Assembly: GCF_000621505.1 (NCBI RefSeq)
Contig: NZ_KK211289.1
Span: 1-64,000 of the forward strand
Length of the DNA: 64,000 bases
From: Ruminiclostridium cellobioparum DSM 1351 = ATCC 15832
Lineage (GTDB): Bacteria > Bacillota > Clostridia > Acetivibrionales > DSM-1351
Direction of reading: 5' to 3'
The notes under the pieces were generated by a model. It did not search any database and was not told the DNA's origin. It saw only the letters and a list, made by a program, of their open reading frames with translations. Position numbers and translations under genes: made by a program. Below are positions 55,992 through 64,000 of this stretch, piece after piece; position 1 is the stretch's first letter, and the number at the start of each line of letters is the position of its first letter.

Positions 55992-57614
55992 TCATGAGCA
56001 TCTTTTCTTTCTGAATTCACCGGGATTGAACCCGGTTACCTTTTTAAAAACTTTTGTGAAATAAGCTTTATTTACATGTCCGACCTTCATTGCTATTTCT
56101 TCTATGGTCAATTCGGTTTCCAGCAAAAGTTCCTTTGCCTTTTGGATTCTGACACCGGTCAGGAAATCAATAAAGTTGCCTCCGGTTTTACTTTTAAAAT
56201 ATCTGCTGAAATAGCTGCTGTTCATATTTACGTGTGCTGCTATGGTCTCAAGACTAATGTCCTCCTGTAAATGCTCCGAGATATATTTTAGGATCTTTCT
56301 CATTTCGGGAGTACAGGTGTAAGAGGCATTCTTTTTTAAGACATCCACCGTAGCTGACAGATGCCTGTGGAATGCCTCATTTAATTCATTGACGTTATCA
56401 ATATTAAAAAGTTGTTTCACCCAGGAATCCTGGATGACCTGCCGGTACATGAAGCCGCTCTTTTCCACAGACTTTCCCAGGCTGTTGACCAGCCTTTCAA
56501 TCACAATTTTTACATCTGCGGCAAAAACATTTTCCCTTTTGACCTTTTCAAAAAAAACATATTCCAGGTGTGCAAGCAATTCAATATTCAGATCCCCCAA
56601 ATAATGATCGAACTCTTTAATAAGGTCATTCATGTAATTAAAATCAATATTTGAAAAATTAAATTCTCTTTTTGAGTTATATAAAATTAATCCGTCCTGC
56701 ATGTAAAATCTATAATTTTTTAATATCAGCATTTCTTCGTATGCACGTTTGATTTCCTGCATTGAACCAACCTGAATCCCCATGTAAATTGTGCAGGTTG
56801 CTTTAATAACCTCACTTATACAGCTCTGGATTTCTTTGGACACTGCAGTTATTTTCTCATCTATGCTGATTTTAAGGTTTGGAGTGTAATTGAAAATAAT
56901 TATATATTCATTTTCACCGCTGGGGAAAACTTCTCCGATATCATATTTTTTAAGAATCTCCTCAACAATATTTAAAACCGCAAATCGTATAAGTTCGGTA
57001 TCGTTATTGAACAGATCACCGTTAATCAGACCAATATATCTGTCCAGGGTAAGTAATGCAGGAATATACTTTTGCTTTGATAAATTATAGTTGTATATAC
57101 TTAAACGTCTCTCAAAGCTGTTTGTATCTATTTTTCCCTTTTTAAGCAACTCATTGATGAGTATTTCACTGAGCTGACAGCGGTTACGGTTTAATTCCAC
57201 CGACAGCTCATTGGCCTTCTTCTTTTTCAGCTTTCTTTCCTCAATACCGGTTTTGATCTTGGCCAATGCCGAATAGATCTCCTCCCTTGTCATGGTATCT
57301 TTTATAAGGTATTCATCAGCACTCAGGTTGACAGCTTTCCTTGCAAAATTAAAGTCCTCATGGCAGGTCAGAAATATAATATTCGACTCAGGCAGTTTTT
57401 CACGGATTTTCTCAGCCATGCCAAACCCGTCCATCCTGGGCATCGTAATATCCGTTATTATGAGATCGGGCTTGTGTTCCATTGCCATATAATAGCCATC
57501 TTCCCCGTTGGCGGCGGTACAAATTATCCCAAACCCATGCTTTTCCCAGTCTATTGAGACCTTCAACCCCTCTATAACATTAATTTCGTCATCCACCAGC
57601 ATTACTGTCAGCAA
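55992..57614 (-). CDS. Response regulator, YesN type (receiver plus AraC HTH)
   Basis: Response regulator of 540 aa. Receiver with LVDDE, Asp55 (LIITDITMPRMDG) and Lys in YLIKDTMTREE, where Pro after Lys is replaced by Asp. C-terminal AraC helix-turn-helix: IAAHVNMNSSYFSRYFKSKT and IAMKVGHVNKAYFTKVFKKV. It appears to start at TTG 57,614, six bases after AAGGGTGAG; the ATG four codons later has no site. It overlaps or abuts the kinase by a few bases and probably controls the amino-sugar locus. Confidence 0.9.
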   Translation of the reverse strand: MLTVMLVDDEINVIEGLKVSIDWEKHGFGIICTAANGEDGYYMAMEHKPDLIITDITMPRMDGFGMAEKIREKLPESNIIFLTCHEDFNFARKAVNLSADEYLIKDTMTREEIYSALAKIKTGIEERKLKKKKANELSVELNRNRCQLSEILINELLKKGKIDTNSFERRLSIYNYNLSKQKYIPALLTLDRYIGLINGDLFNNDTELIRFAVLNIVEEILKKYDIGEVFPSGENEYIIIFNYTPNLKISIDEKITAVSKEIQSCISEVIKATCTIYMGIQVGSMQEIKRAYEEMLILKNYRFYMQDGLILYNSKREFNFSNIDFNYMNDLIKEFDHYLGDLNIELLAHLEYVFFEKVKRENVFAADVKIVIERLVNSLGKSVEKSGFMYRQVIQDSWVKQLFNIDNVNELNEAFHRHLSATVDVLKKNASYTCTPEMRKILKYISEHLQEDISLETIAAHVNMNSSYFSRYFKSKTGGNFIDFLTGVRIQKAKELLLETELTIEEIAMKVGHVNKAYFTKVFKKVTGFNPGEFRKKRCS

Positions 57615-57621
57615 TGTATAC

Positions 57622-59418
57622 TCACCCTTTCTGGAATGGCAGATATAAAGTTACCTTTGTACCGTTTCTTTCTCCTTCGCAAATATCTATTCCGTAGTTT
57701 TGACCATAAATAAGCTTGATCCTGTCATGTATGTTTTTCAGCCCAACACTTTTATAATACCTTTTGTTATCCAGCTCTGAAGACTCCCTGTTCAGAATAT
57801 TCTCAAGAGTGTTGCCCTGCAGCCCTCTGCCGTTGTCCGTCAGCTCTATCATAAGCGAATCCTCTTCTACTGATGCGGATATACGGATAACTCCCTGCTC
57901 ATTCAGTCCTTCGAATCCATGCAGTATTGAATTTTCAACTATGGGTTGCAGCAAAAGGTGAGGTATACGGTATTTCATCAGATTGTCATCTATATTGCAT
58001 TCAAAAATGTAACTGGAACCCTGTTTCATGCGGATTAAATCAAGATAATTTTTCAGGATCCCAATCTCAGTTTCGAGGGCAACCATTTCCTGCCCGTTTG
58101 TAATACTGGCCCTGAGCAATACCGACAGAGAATGCACCATATCTTCAACTTTCCTGTCACCATTGGCAGCTGCCGCCCATCTTATGGAGCTCAGGGTATT
58201 AAAAAGAAAGTGAGGATTTATCTGCGCCTGCAGTGCTTCAAATTCAGCATCCCTTTTCAGCCGTTCCTGCTCTTTTGTGAGTATCAGCAGCTCACTGACC
58301 TTATCCAGCATGTTGTTAAAATTCCGGCTTAATCTTCCGATTTCATCCTCACTTACAACTTCAACCTTATGACTGAAATTCCCTTTTTCAACCTTCTTCA
58401 TGCTCATTCCCAATTTTATGATGGGCTTGCTTATTATATTGGAAATAAACAGTGCAACCATCAAAAAGGCTACCATGAAAATCAAATTGATAAATAACAG
58501 GATATTCCTGATGCTATTTAAAGGTGCTACCAATTTTTCATAGGGTATCATTGATACCAGTGTCCAGTTGCCTTTTTCAATGTGCACACTGTTTACAACC
58601 AATTTTTCTCCGTTCCTGTCAACATCAATATACCAGTTTTTAATATTTTCGTTGATTTTCGGAACCTCCAGCCTGTAATTAAGGTTTTTTGAAATTTCCT
58701 CCTTGTTTTTGCAGGACAGAATATCACCGTTTTTTTGTATCAGATAAATTTCATTGGTCCCGTTGTTTGAGCTTAATGCCTTATAAACATCCTTCTCATT
58801 TATTTGTATATGCACTACGCCAACCCTGGCCAGACTGCTGTTTCCCTTGACAGGCATTGCAGCTTCCAGGAAATAGCCTCCGCTGGTGCCAATACCAGGC
58901 CTAGTGCCTATCCACCTGATCCTCATGTCCCTGGACCGGACCATTTCCTTATACCAGCTGCTTTGTTTCATAGAACTAGTATAGCTTGAATAATCTTCCC
59001 AGTTGCCGTAATCAAATTGTTTTTCTCCCAATATGGTTATGCTGGCATTATAGGTCATCAGAGAAATTGGGATACTCTCAAATATATCGTCAAATTTCTT
59101 TTGTTTTTCATACCTCTGGATTTTACCGGATTGAGTGCTGCTGATATTGTCGTCAATGAGAATTTCCCTTACATGGCTGTTATTGGCTATGTTCAATAAT
59201 GTAAAAGCTATATCATCAAGGGTTCTGTTTAATACCTTCGAGGAATCGTTTATAGAATTTTCGTTTAAATCGGCGATTTTATCCAGCATGAAGTTTGTCA
59301 TCACATTATTGGACAGCAATAAGGAAATTATTAATGGGAATACCACAATAACAGAGTAGGATATAGTTAATTTTCTTTTTATGCTTAAATTCCGAAATTT
59401 TTCGACAATTTTCCTCAC
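57622..59418 (-). CDS. Sensor histidine kinase, YesM type
   Basis: Membrane kinase, 598 aa. Helices near 18-37 and 305-327; extracellular Cache-like region; HAMP; phospho-acceptor His403 in INPHFLFNTL; N-box PIVENSILHG; G-box DNGRGLQ. It starts with GTG 59,418 after AGGTGATTTT. It lies between the binding-protein gene and the regulator gene of the amino-sugar locus, so it is likely to sense GlcNAc-containing oligosaccharides. Confidence 0.9.
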   Translation of the reverse strand: MRKIVEKFRNLSIKRKLTISYSVIVVFPLIISLLLSNNVMTNFMLDKIADLNENSINDSSKVLNRTLDDIAFTLLNIANNSHVREILIDDNISSTQSGKIQRYEKQKKFDDIFESIPISLMTYNASITILGEKQFDYGNWEDYSSYTSSMKQSSWYKEMVRSRDMRIRWIGTRPGIGTSGGYFLEAAMPVKGNSSLARVGVVHIQINEKDVYKALSSNNGTNEIYLIQKNGDILSCKNKEEISKNLNYRLEVPKINENIKNWYIDVDRNGEKLVVNSVHIEKGNWTLVSMIPYEKLVAPLNSIRNILLFINLIFMVAFLMVALFISNIISKPIIKLGMSMKKVEKGNFSHKVEVVSEDEIGRLSRNFNNMLDKVSELLILTKEQERLKRDAEFEALQAQINPHFLFNTLSSIRWAAAANGDRKVEDMVHSLSVLLRASITNGQEMVALETEIGILKNYLDLIRMKQGSSYIFECNIDDNLMKYRIPHLLLQPIVENSILHGFEGLNEQGVIRISASVEEDSLMIELTDNGRGLQGNTLENILNRESSELDNKRYYKSVGLKNIHDRIKLIYGQNYGIDICEGERNGTKVTLYLPFQKG

Positions 59419-59502
59419 AAAATCACCTATTCATATTTTAGCATGGCCCAATTTAAATATCCATAACTTCATGCCGTTGAAAACTGTATGGAATTCGGCA
59501 AG

Positions 59503-59546
59503 CAATCACGGCTGAGAGCCCGAAACAAAGCTTTCAGCCGTGATTG
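59503..59546 (-). other. Stem-loop after the binding-protein gene of the amino-sugar locus
   Basis: CAATCACGGCTGA (59,503-59,515) pairs perfectly over 13 bases with TCAGCCGTGATTG (59,534-59,546). It lies in the gap between the binding protein (stop 59,599) and the kinase start. No T-run follows on the minus strand, so mRNA stabilisation or partial termination is more likely than full termination. Confidence 0.65.
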
Positions 59547-59598
59547 GCTCTATAAATTGTACAATATTCCCTTGCCGGATCCTATACTTAAAGTTCTC

Positions 59599-60996
59599 TT
59601 ACTTGGTGGCCTTTTCCATAATTGCATTTGCCTTATTTTTTGTATTTTTAAGAGTGGTGTCCAAGGACTGTCCGCCTACGAAATATTTCTCTGCTTCCTC
59701 AGTAAATACGTCTATGATTTCACTTTCACCGGGGCCGGATCTTGTCACAATATTATCAACCCTTTCAGGATCAAATACAACATTCTTAAAGGCTTCTAGA
59801 TCATATAAGCTCTCATCAGGACCTACAAGACCTTTTATCATTTCATCTGCATTTGTTTTCTTCCAGGCAGACCATGTTTTATGACCAATTTCCAGACCCT
59901 CGGAGGTCAAAGCAGTCAGGAATTTAAAAGCTGCTTGTTTATTTGCCGACTTTGAATTTATTGACCAGCCGATTCCGGCTCCGTCAAGCTGTGATGTGTT
60001 AGGTTTGCTGTTTGTAGTCCATCTGGGGTATGTAGCAAAGGTTGTCTTGAAGGTGTGAGGATATTTGTCGGTCAACTGAATATCGGTGACCATCCAGGAG
60101 CCCATGCATACCATGGCAACTTTTCCGCTGAAGAACATGGTTCTGTATTTTAATTTCTGCGATGTCAAATCTACATAAGGCACCTGGGATTTGTCCACAT
60201 TCTCCAGGTCATATCTGAATTGCAAACCGTCTCTGAATGTGGGATGATCAAAATTCAGCTTGTTGTCGGCTGTAAAGAAAGGATTGTCCATTATCTCGCT
60301 TTGGGTGCCAACAGTAAAGAAGTTGGACCATTCGTTCATAAAAGAACCATATATCTTATTCGCACCTTCACCTTTGGTAAGCTTTTTGGCGTATTCTCTA
60401 TAGTCCTCCCATGTCCAGTCTTTCGGAGGCAGAGGAAGTCCGGCTGCATCAAGCATATCCTTATTTATAAATACCAGCCACGGAGTTATCTCTTCAGGTA
60501 TGGCATAAATTTTATCATTATAAGGAGCAAGACCTTTATATTCGTCAAGTAAATTAACACCTGCATTCCCGGCATATTCATCCAGAGGTTCAACTACGCC
60601 GTTATCGGCCCACTCTGTTAATTCATACAAAGCAGAGGTTCTGAGCAAATCAATCTGTTCACCGGCTGCAATCATAAGATCGGCCTTTTTCTTGTACTCA
60701 TCATTGTTTACATTTGCTACCAGCGGAGCCATTTCAACCTTGATACCGGGATTTTTCTTTTCGAACTCTGTAATAAACTCGGGCCATTTGCGCTGATTAT
60801 TTGTGGCCTCATCTGTGGCAGTATAGAACTTAAGAGTTATCTCCTTGGCAGGTGCTCCTGTTGATGCTGACGTGGAGGAATCTCCGGCATTGCTGCTTTC
60901 GGAGGCCGGCTTTGTCCCGCCGCACCCTGTTAGTGTTGCCGAAATCAGAAAGGTTGCAGCTAAAGCTGTCGATAAAAGTTTTGCCATTCTTTTCAT
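59599..60996 (-). CDS. Sugar-binding lipoprotein of the amino-sugar locus
   Basis: Extracellular family-1 solute-binding protein, 465 aa. Lipobox ATLTGC (Cys25), Ser/Ala linker. ITLKFYTATDEATNNQRKWP begins the fold; KIYAIPEEITPWLVFINKDM and MFFSGKVAMVCMGSWMV are typical CUT1 features. AAGGAG precedes the ATG. Unusually for such operons, the gene follows its two permeases instead of preceding them, and is split from them by a 190-base gap with a folded element. GlcNAc-containing oligosaccharides are the inferred ligand. Confidence 0.9.
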   Translation of the reverse strand: MKRMAKLLSTALAATFLISATLTGCGGTKPASESSNAGDSSTSASTGAPAKEITLKFYTATDEATNNQRKWPEFITEFEKKNPGIKVEMAPLVANVNNDEYKKKADLMIAAGEQIDLLRTSALYELTEWADNGVVEPLDEYAGNAGVNLLDEYKGLAPYNDKIYAIPEEITPWLVFINKDMLDAAGLPLPPKDWTWEDYREYAKKLTKGEGANKIYGSFMNEWSNFFTVGTQSEIMDNPFFTADNKLNFDHPTFRDGLQFRYDLENVDKSQVPYVDLTSQKLKYRTMFFSGKVAMVCMGSWMVTDIQLTDKYPHTFKTTFATYPRWTTNSKPNTSQLDGAGIGWSINSKSANKQAAFKFLTALTSEGLEIGHKTWSAWKKTNADEMIKGLVGPDESLYDLEAFKNVVFDPERVDNIVTRSGPGESEIIDVFTEEAEKYFVGGQSLDTTLKNTKNKANAIMEKATK

Positions 60997-61024
60997 ATAA
61001 TCTCTCCTTTTTTATATTTATAAA

Positions 61025-61155
61025 GGCGTTACCTATATTATAACGAGGCAATAATAGATATCCACCACCTTTACAGGTGGCTGGTACCATCTGGTTTTCG
61101 GGCAGTGAGCATATCCAGGGTGTCCTTGAGGACACCTTTACCTCGTTGAAACGCC
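61025..61155. ncRNA. Structured, cloverleaf-like intergenic element of unknown family
   Basis: Nested pairings span the element: GGCGTT (61,025-61,030) with AACGCC (61,150-61,155), and AACGAGG (61,042-61,048) with CCTCGTT (61,141-61,147). Inside lie two perfect hairpins, CCACCT/AGGTGG (61,065-61,080) and GGTGTCC/GGACACC (61,119-61,136 with a TTGA loop), and a looser CTGG/CCAG stem (61,091-61,118) with TGGTACCA beside it. It sits 30-160 bases before the binding-protein start. It does not match a riboswitch class that I recognise. A cis-acting RNA, or a small mobile palindrome, are both possible. Confidence 0.45.
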
Positions 61156-61186
61156 AATATTTCCTAAAGTATTAACCCTTAAAGCA

Positions 61187-62098
61187 CTAACCCTTAACAC
61201 TTCCTGCAGTCAGGCCCTCGATGATATACTTCTGTCCAAGTGCAAATACGATAAACAGCGGTATTATTGCCGATACCGAGGCAGCCATTATCAGTGAATA
61301 GAATGATCCGTATTTGTCGGTGAACATCCGCACTCCGATCTGTATGGTAAACAGTTTTGCATTGGTAATAAAAATCAAAACGTTTTGATAATCATTCCAT
61401 GACCATATAAACTTAATAATTGCCATGGTTGCAATAGCCGGTTTTGTCAGAGGCAAAATAATGTTCCAGAAGGTCCTGAACGTTCCGGCCCCGTCAATTT
61501 TAGCAGAGTCGCTGAGCTCCGCGGGCAATGATTTCATAAACTGGGTAATAAAAAATATATTTGACTGGCTGAACAGCATGCTGATTATCAGACATATATG
61601 TGTATCAAACAGGTGAAGCCACTTAAAGTACAGAAATCTTGGGATAAGCGTAACCTGGTCAGGTATTATCATTGTGGCGATTATTAAAAGGAATATTTTA
61701 TCCCTGCCCGGAAATTTCAGCTTTGAGAATGCAAATGCAGCCATACTGGAAATTAACAGTGAAAGGACGGTTGTTATTACCGTTACCTTAATGGAATTAA
61801 AATAATATAAAGTAAACGGAGCATCCCCAAACCAAACTTCCCTGTAGTTTTCAATAATTCTGAACTTTGCCGGAATCCATTGAATCGGGTAAGTAAATAC
61901 ATCGACCTCATATTTCATAGAGGTGGAAATCATCCATATAAACGGCAGAACCATTACAAGGCTGAATGCGAATAAAATTAATGTAATCACTGTCTTTCCT
62001 ATTGCATCCCTTAAATTGCTGCCCTTCAATTTTTTATTTATGTTCAAAGTTTTAACATTATTGTTAGCTGCTATACCATTCATAATAAAAAGTACCAT
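61187..62098 (-). CDS. ABC transporter permease, CUT1 MalG-like
   Basis: Integral membrane subunit, 303 aa if started at ATG 62,098. That codon lies inside the 3' arm of a hairpin and has only AAAGG three bases upstream; ATG 62,083 lies after the hairpin but lacks a ribosome site, so the true start is uncertain by five codons. EAA loop DSAKIDGAGTFRTFWNIILP; C-terminus GLTAGSVKG; FIWSWNDYQNVLIF is also typical. Confidence 0.87.
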   Translation of the reverse strand: MVLFIMNGIAANNNVKTLNINKKLKGSNLRDAIGKTVITLILFAFSLVMVLPFIWMISTSMKYEVDVFTYPIQWIPAKFRIIENYREVWFGDAPFTLYYFNSIKVTVITTVLSLLISSMAAFAFSKLKFPGRDKIFLLIIATMIIPDQVTLIPRFLYFKWLHLFDTHICLIISMLFSQSNIFFITQFMKSLPAELSDSAKIDGAGTFRTFWNIILPLTKPAIATMAIIKFIWSWNDYQNVLIFITNAKLFTIQIGVRMFTDKYGSFYSLIMAASVSAIIPLFIVFALGQKYIIEGLTAGSVKG

Positions 62099-62178
62099 TA
62101 GCCTTTCTGGCTCACAAAAATTGATGGAATTATTCCACGCGCATACCGTGAGCCGGATAAGGCGTGAATGGTACTTTT
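62088..62178 (-). terminator. Terminator-like hairpin between the two permease genes
   Basis: On the minus strand AAAAGTACCATT (62,167-62,178) directly after the upstream stop codon pairs perfectly with AATGGTACTTTT (62,088-62,099), followed by TATTATG. GGCTCAC/GTGAGCC (62,109-62,115/62,148-62,154) forms an inner stem. It resembles an intrinsic terminator or attenuator and overlaps the next gene's possible start. Confidence 0.6.
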
Positions 62179-63090
62179 CTATTCATGCACCCATTTTTTT
62201 CTGAATATCCATTGAACCAGAGTTATTGCAAAAACTATAATAAACAGCACAACGGTAATAGTTGCTCCATAGTTTATATGGCTGTTTCTGAAGGCCTGCT
62301 TGTACAGATAATAGACGAGAACCTGTGTGGCATCACCAGGGCCGCCATCTGTCAAAACACTGATCTGGTCAAATATTCTGAAAGTTTCCATTATCTCATA
62401 TATGATCAGAAAAAATATCGTGGGTGTTATCATAGGAAGTGTTATTTTCCGGATCTTTACGAACCAGTTTGCACCATCTATATCAGCCGACTCATACATT
62501 TCAGCCGGAACAGTTTGAAGTGCGGCCAGTATAATTACAATATCGTATCCAAGATTCTGCCACACAACCATACCCGATAAGCTTGGCAGTGCCCAATGCA
62601 AATCAGAAAGCCATTTCGGCGTATTTTCAATTCCCATGGCTTTCAGCATTTCTGTAAGCGGGCCATAGGATGGTTGCATAACAACCATCCAGATAGTTGC
62701 AACAGCAACAGTACTTGAGATATAAGGCAAAAAGTAGATGGCCTTAAAGAAGTTTTTAAAATAGCAGTACTTATTTATTAAAACTGCTAATATAAAGCTG
62801 ACTACCAACTGAACAGGTATTGTATAAAAAAGTAATAGAATATTATTTTTTAAAGCTGTATAAAAGGTTGCATCCTTAAATAAATCAATGTAATTTTTAA
62901 ATCCTACAAATGACAGCTTTGAAATATCGGTAGCAACCGAACCCCAATTGGTAAAACTGATTATGGCAGTCAGGAATACTGGCAGAATTGCCATAAACAG
63001 CAGAAAAAACAAGCATGGGAGTATAAACATATACCCGGCAAAACTTTCACTGTTGCGCAGTGAATTAATTTTTCTAAGAATAGAATCCAT
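62179..63090 (-). CDS. ABC transporter permease, CUT1 MalF/UgpA-like
   Basis: Integral membrane subunit, 303 aa. LSFVGFKNYIDLFKDATFYT is the UgpA-type motif; EAA loop ESADIDGANWFVKIRKITLP; TDGGPGDATQVLVYYLYKQA is a MalF/UgpA signature. AGGGG precedes the ATG. It lies 148 bases after the truncated GH2 gene in the same direction. Confidence 0.9.
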   Translation of the reverse strand: MDSILRKINSLRNSESFAGYMFILPCLFFLLFMAILPVFLTAIISFTNWGSVATDISKLSFVGFKNYIDLFKDATFYTALKNNILLLFYTIPVQLVVSFILAVLINKYCYFKNFFKAIYFLPYISSTVAVATIWMVVMQPSYGPLTEMLKAMGIENTPKWLSDLHWALPSLSGMVVWQNLGYDIVIILAALQTVPAEMYESADIDGANWFVKIRKITLPMITPTIFFLIIYEIMETFRIFDQISVLTDGGPGDATQVLVYYLYKQAFRNSHINYGATITVVLFIIVFAITLVQWIFRKKWVHE

Positions 63091-63238
63091 TATATCGACC
63101 CCTTATATTTGTTTAACTATGCTAGTAACATCTTCTACAATCTAAATGATATACTGAGGTCCATATAGCCTCAATCTTATATTTTTACGTATAATTCTTC
63201 TTTCTTTACCTTCGGTAGCAATAAAGTCGTTTTTACTA

Positions 63239-64000
63239 TTACACCGGTTTTTCATCCCACTTTTTAAAGGCTTCCTGCAATCTGTAATATGAAAGTTTGG
63301 GTCTTCTGTAAAAATCCAGCACACCCTTATGATTTATTCCCATGGGTCTAGAGGGCCATTTTGCCTCTCCGTCAATCAGCCATGAAGAAACTCTGAAATC
63401 ATTAAAGGTCCACACAATTTGTCCTATGATATAGTCTTTTGAAACATAGAGGTCTATAAGCGATTCCAGGTAATCGGCCTGTGATTCTTCGGACCATTTG
63501 ATCCTGGCTTTCCGGGAATGTTGTCCATACATGCCCTCCCAGCCTCCGGAAGTCATAAGGACCGGTTTTTCGGGATATCTCGCGGCAATCCTGTCCAGTA
63601 GAAGGCTTCCATCTTCAATGGTATGTCCGTTATACCAGCCAAGCCAGTAATTTATCCCTACCACATCAAAATATTCGTAGGTTCTGTCTTCAGTGGGTAT
63701 ATCCGATGCATGCACCACAAACCTCGTGGGGTCCATAGCTTTTGCAAGCTTTATGTACTTCGGAACGAAATCCACAGCTGCGTCCTCGTAGGTTTTGCAT
63801 TCAATAAACAGACTCCAGAACATAATGCAGGTCTCATTTTTGTAATATTTAATGGTATCCTGCATCTGTTTGTTTGCAAGCTCCAGGAGCTCCGGATTCT
63901 GGAACTGTTCTTTTTTGAAGTTGACATTTGGCACTTCAGCTATGACAAGGAAGCCTGTCTCACTGGCTATTTCATACTCCTTCAAGTGGTGCGGGTAATG
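63239..64000 (-). CDS. GH2 beta-glucuronidase/galactosidase-like protein, 5' end missing
   Basis: The last 253 codons of a GH2-type barrel; the frame is open through the window edge. HYPHHLKEYEIASETGFLVI (a GH2 barrel signature) and DVVGINYWLGWY, MWTFNDF-like VWTFNDF and DFYRRPKLSYYRLQ near the end resemble beta-glucuronidase-type GH2 proteins. Two catalytic positions look odd: the acid/base motif reads WSLFIECKT (Glu kept, Asn before it replaced by Ile), and where family members have a 'TE-F/Y-GA' nucleophile motif this one reads MTSGGWEGMYGQHS, with Ser in place of Glu. It may be an altered or inactive enzyme, or use a different Glu. It leads into the amino-sugar transport genes. Confidence 0.8.
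   Translation of the reverse strand, partial: HYPHHLKEYEIASETGFLVIAEVPNVNFKKEQFQNPELLELANKQMQDTIKYYKNETCIMFWSLFIECKTYEDAAVDFVPKYIKLAKAMDPTRFVVHASDIPTEDRTYEYFDVVGINYWLGWYNGHTIEDGSLLLDRIAARYPEKPVLMTSGGWEGMYGQHSRKARIKWSEESQADYLESLIDLYVSKDYIIGQIVWTFNDFRVSSWLIDGEAKWPSRPMGINHKGVLDFYRRPKLSYYRLQEAFKKWDEKPV

Noticed and set aside
61025-61155. Folded element as a tRNA or known riboswitch
   Set aside because: No acceptor CCA context, no T-loop consensus and no conserved core of a riboswitch class that I can recognise; left as an unknown structured element.

Overview
The window looks like a chromosomal stretch of a low-GC, Gram-positive, saccharolytic clostridium. The evidence is strong AGGAGG-type ribosome binding sites, many lipoprotein sugar-binding proteins, YesM/YesN-type two-component systems and CUT1 ABC transporters without their own ATPase. 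A plant-fibre or gut degrader of the Ruminiclostridium / Hungateiclostridiaceae / Lachnospiraceae kind is my inference. No rRNA, tRNA, CRISPR array, transposase or prophage gene was seen. Almost everything is on the minus strand, except two plus-strand blocks (40.6-43.1 kb and 46.8-50.0 kb).

Layout. (1) 1-2.3 kb: the 5' 773 codons of a large protein resembling cargo/core proteins of extracellular contractile injection systems (eCIS), cut off by the window edge. (2) 2.34-3.0 kb: a non-coding island holding two nested palindromic elements; a relative of the outer one lies at 50.0 kb. (3) 3.0-15.1 kb: a sugar operon with a fucose/arabinose-isomerase-like protein, split transketolase, complete CUT2 ribose-type ABC transporter (RbsB, DUF2291 lipoprotein, RbsA, RbsC), RbsD pyranase and a glycerol-kinase-like FGGY kinase. 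A LacI regulator and a ribokinase follow from their own promoter. (4) 15.6-24.2 kb: YesM/YesN pair, UgpB-type binding protein, two LplB/LplC-type permeases and a second, LplA-type binding protein. A gene remnant (24.3-24.7 kb) and a DUF2007 gene lie upstream. (5) 25.2-40.4 kb: a ~15-kb mannoside-type locus: response regulator, kinase, binding protein, two permeases, GH2, aldo/keto reductase, GH2, GH2, terminator. (6) 40.6-43.1 kb (+): AraC regulator and GH4 alpha-galactosidase-like enzyme. (7) 43.2-50.0 kb: YesM/YesN pair divergent from a binding protein and two permeases. (8) 50.0-51.5 kb: MATE exporter. (9) 51.7-64.0 kb: an amino-sugar locus: truncated GH2, two permeases, binding protein, YesM/YesN pair, NagB, cupin, NagA and GH20 hexosaminidase.

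How it fits together. Four loci repeat one theme: a membrane kinase and AraC-type response regulator next to lipoprotein plus permeases, with intracellular glycosidases behind them. Oligosaccharides would be captured and imported, then cut inside the cell. None of the four CUT1 systems has an ATPase, so a shared MsmX-type ATPase elsewhere is predicted. Beta-mannosidase-type GH2 enzymes, alpha-galactosidase, GH20 and NagA/NagB together suggest galactomannan and GlcNAc-containing glycans as diet, but substrates are inferred from families only.

The points most worth a second look are the eCIS-like protein, the nested palindromes, the terminal GH2 lacking its usual nucleophile, the composite ribose/transketolase/glycerol-kinase operon, the three tandem GH2 paralogues, and the folded element at 61.0-61.2 kb.
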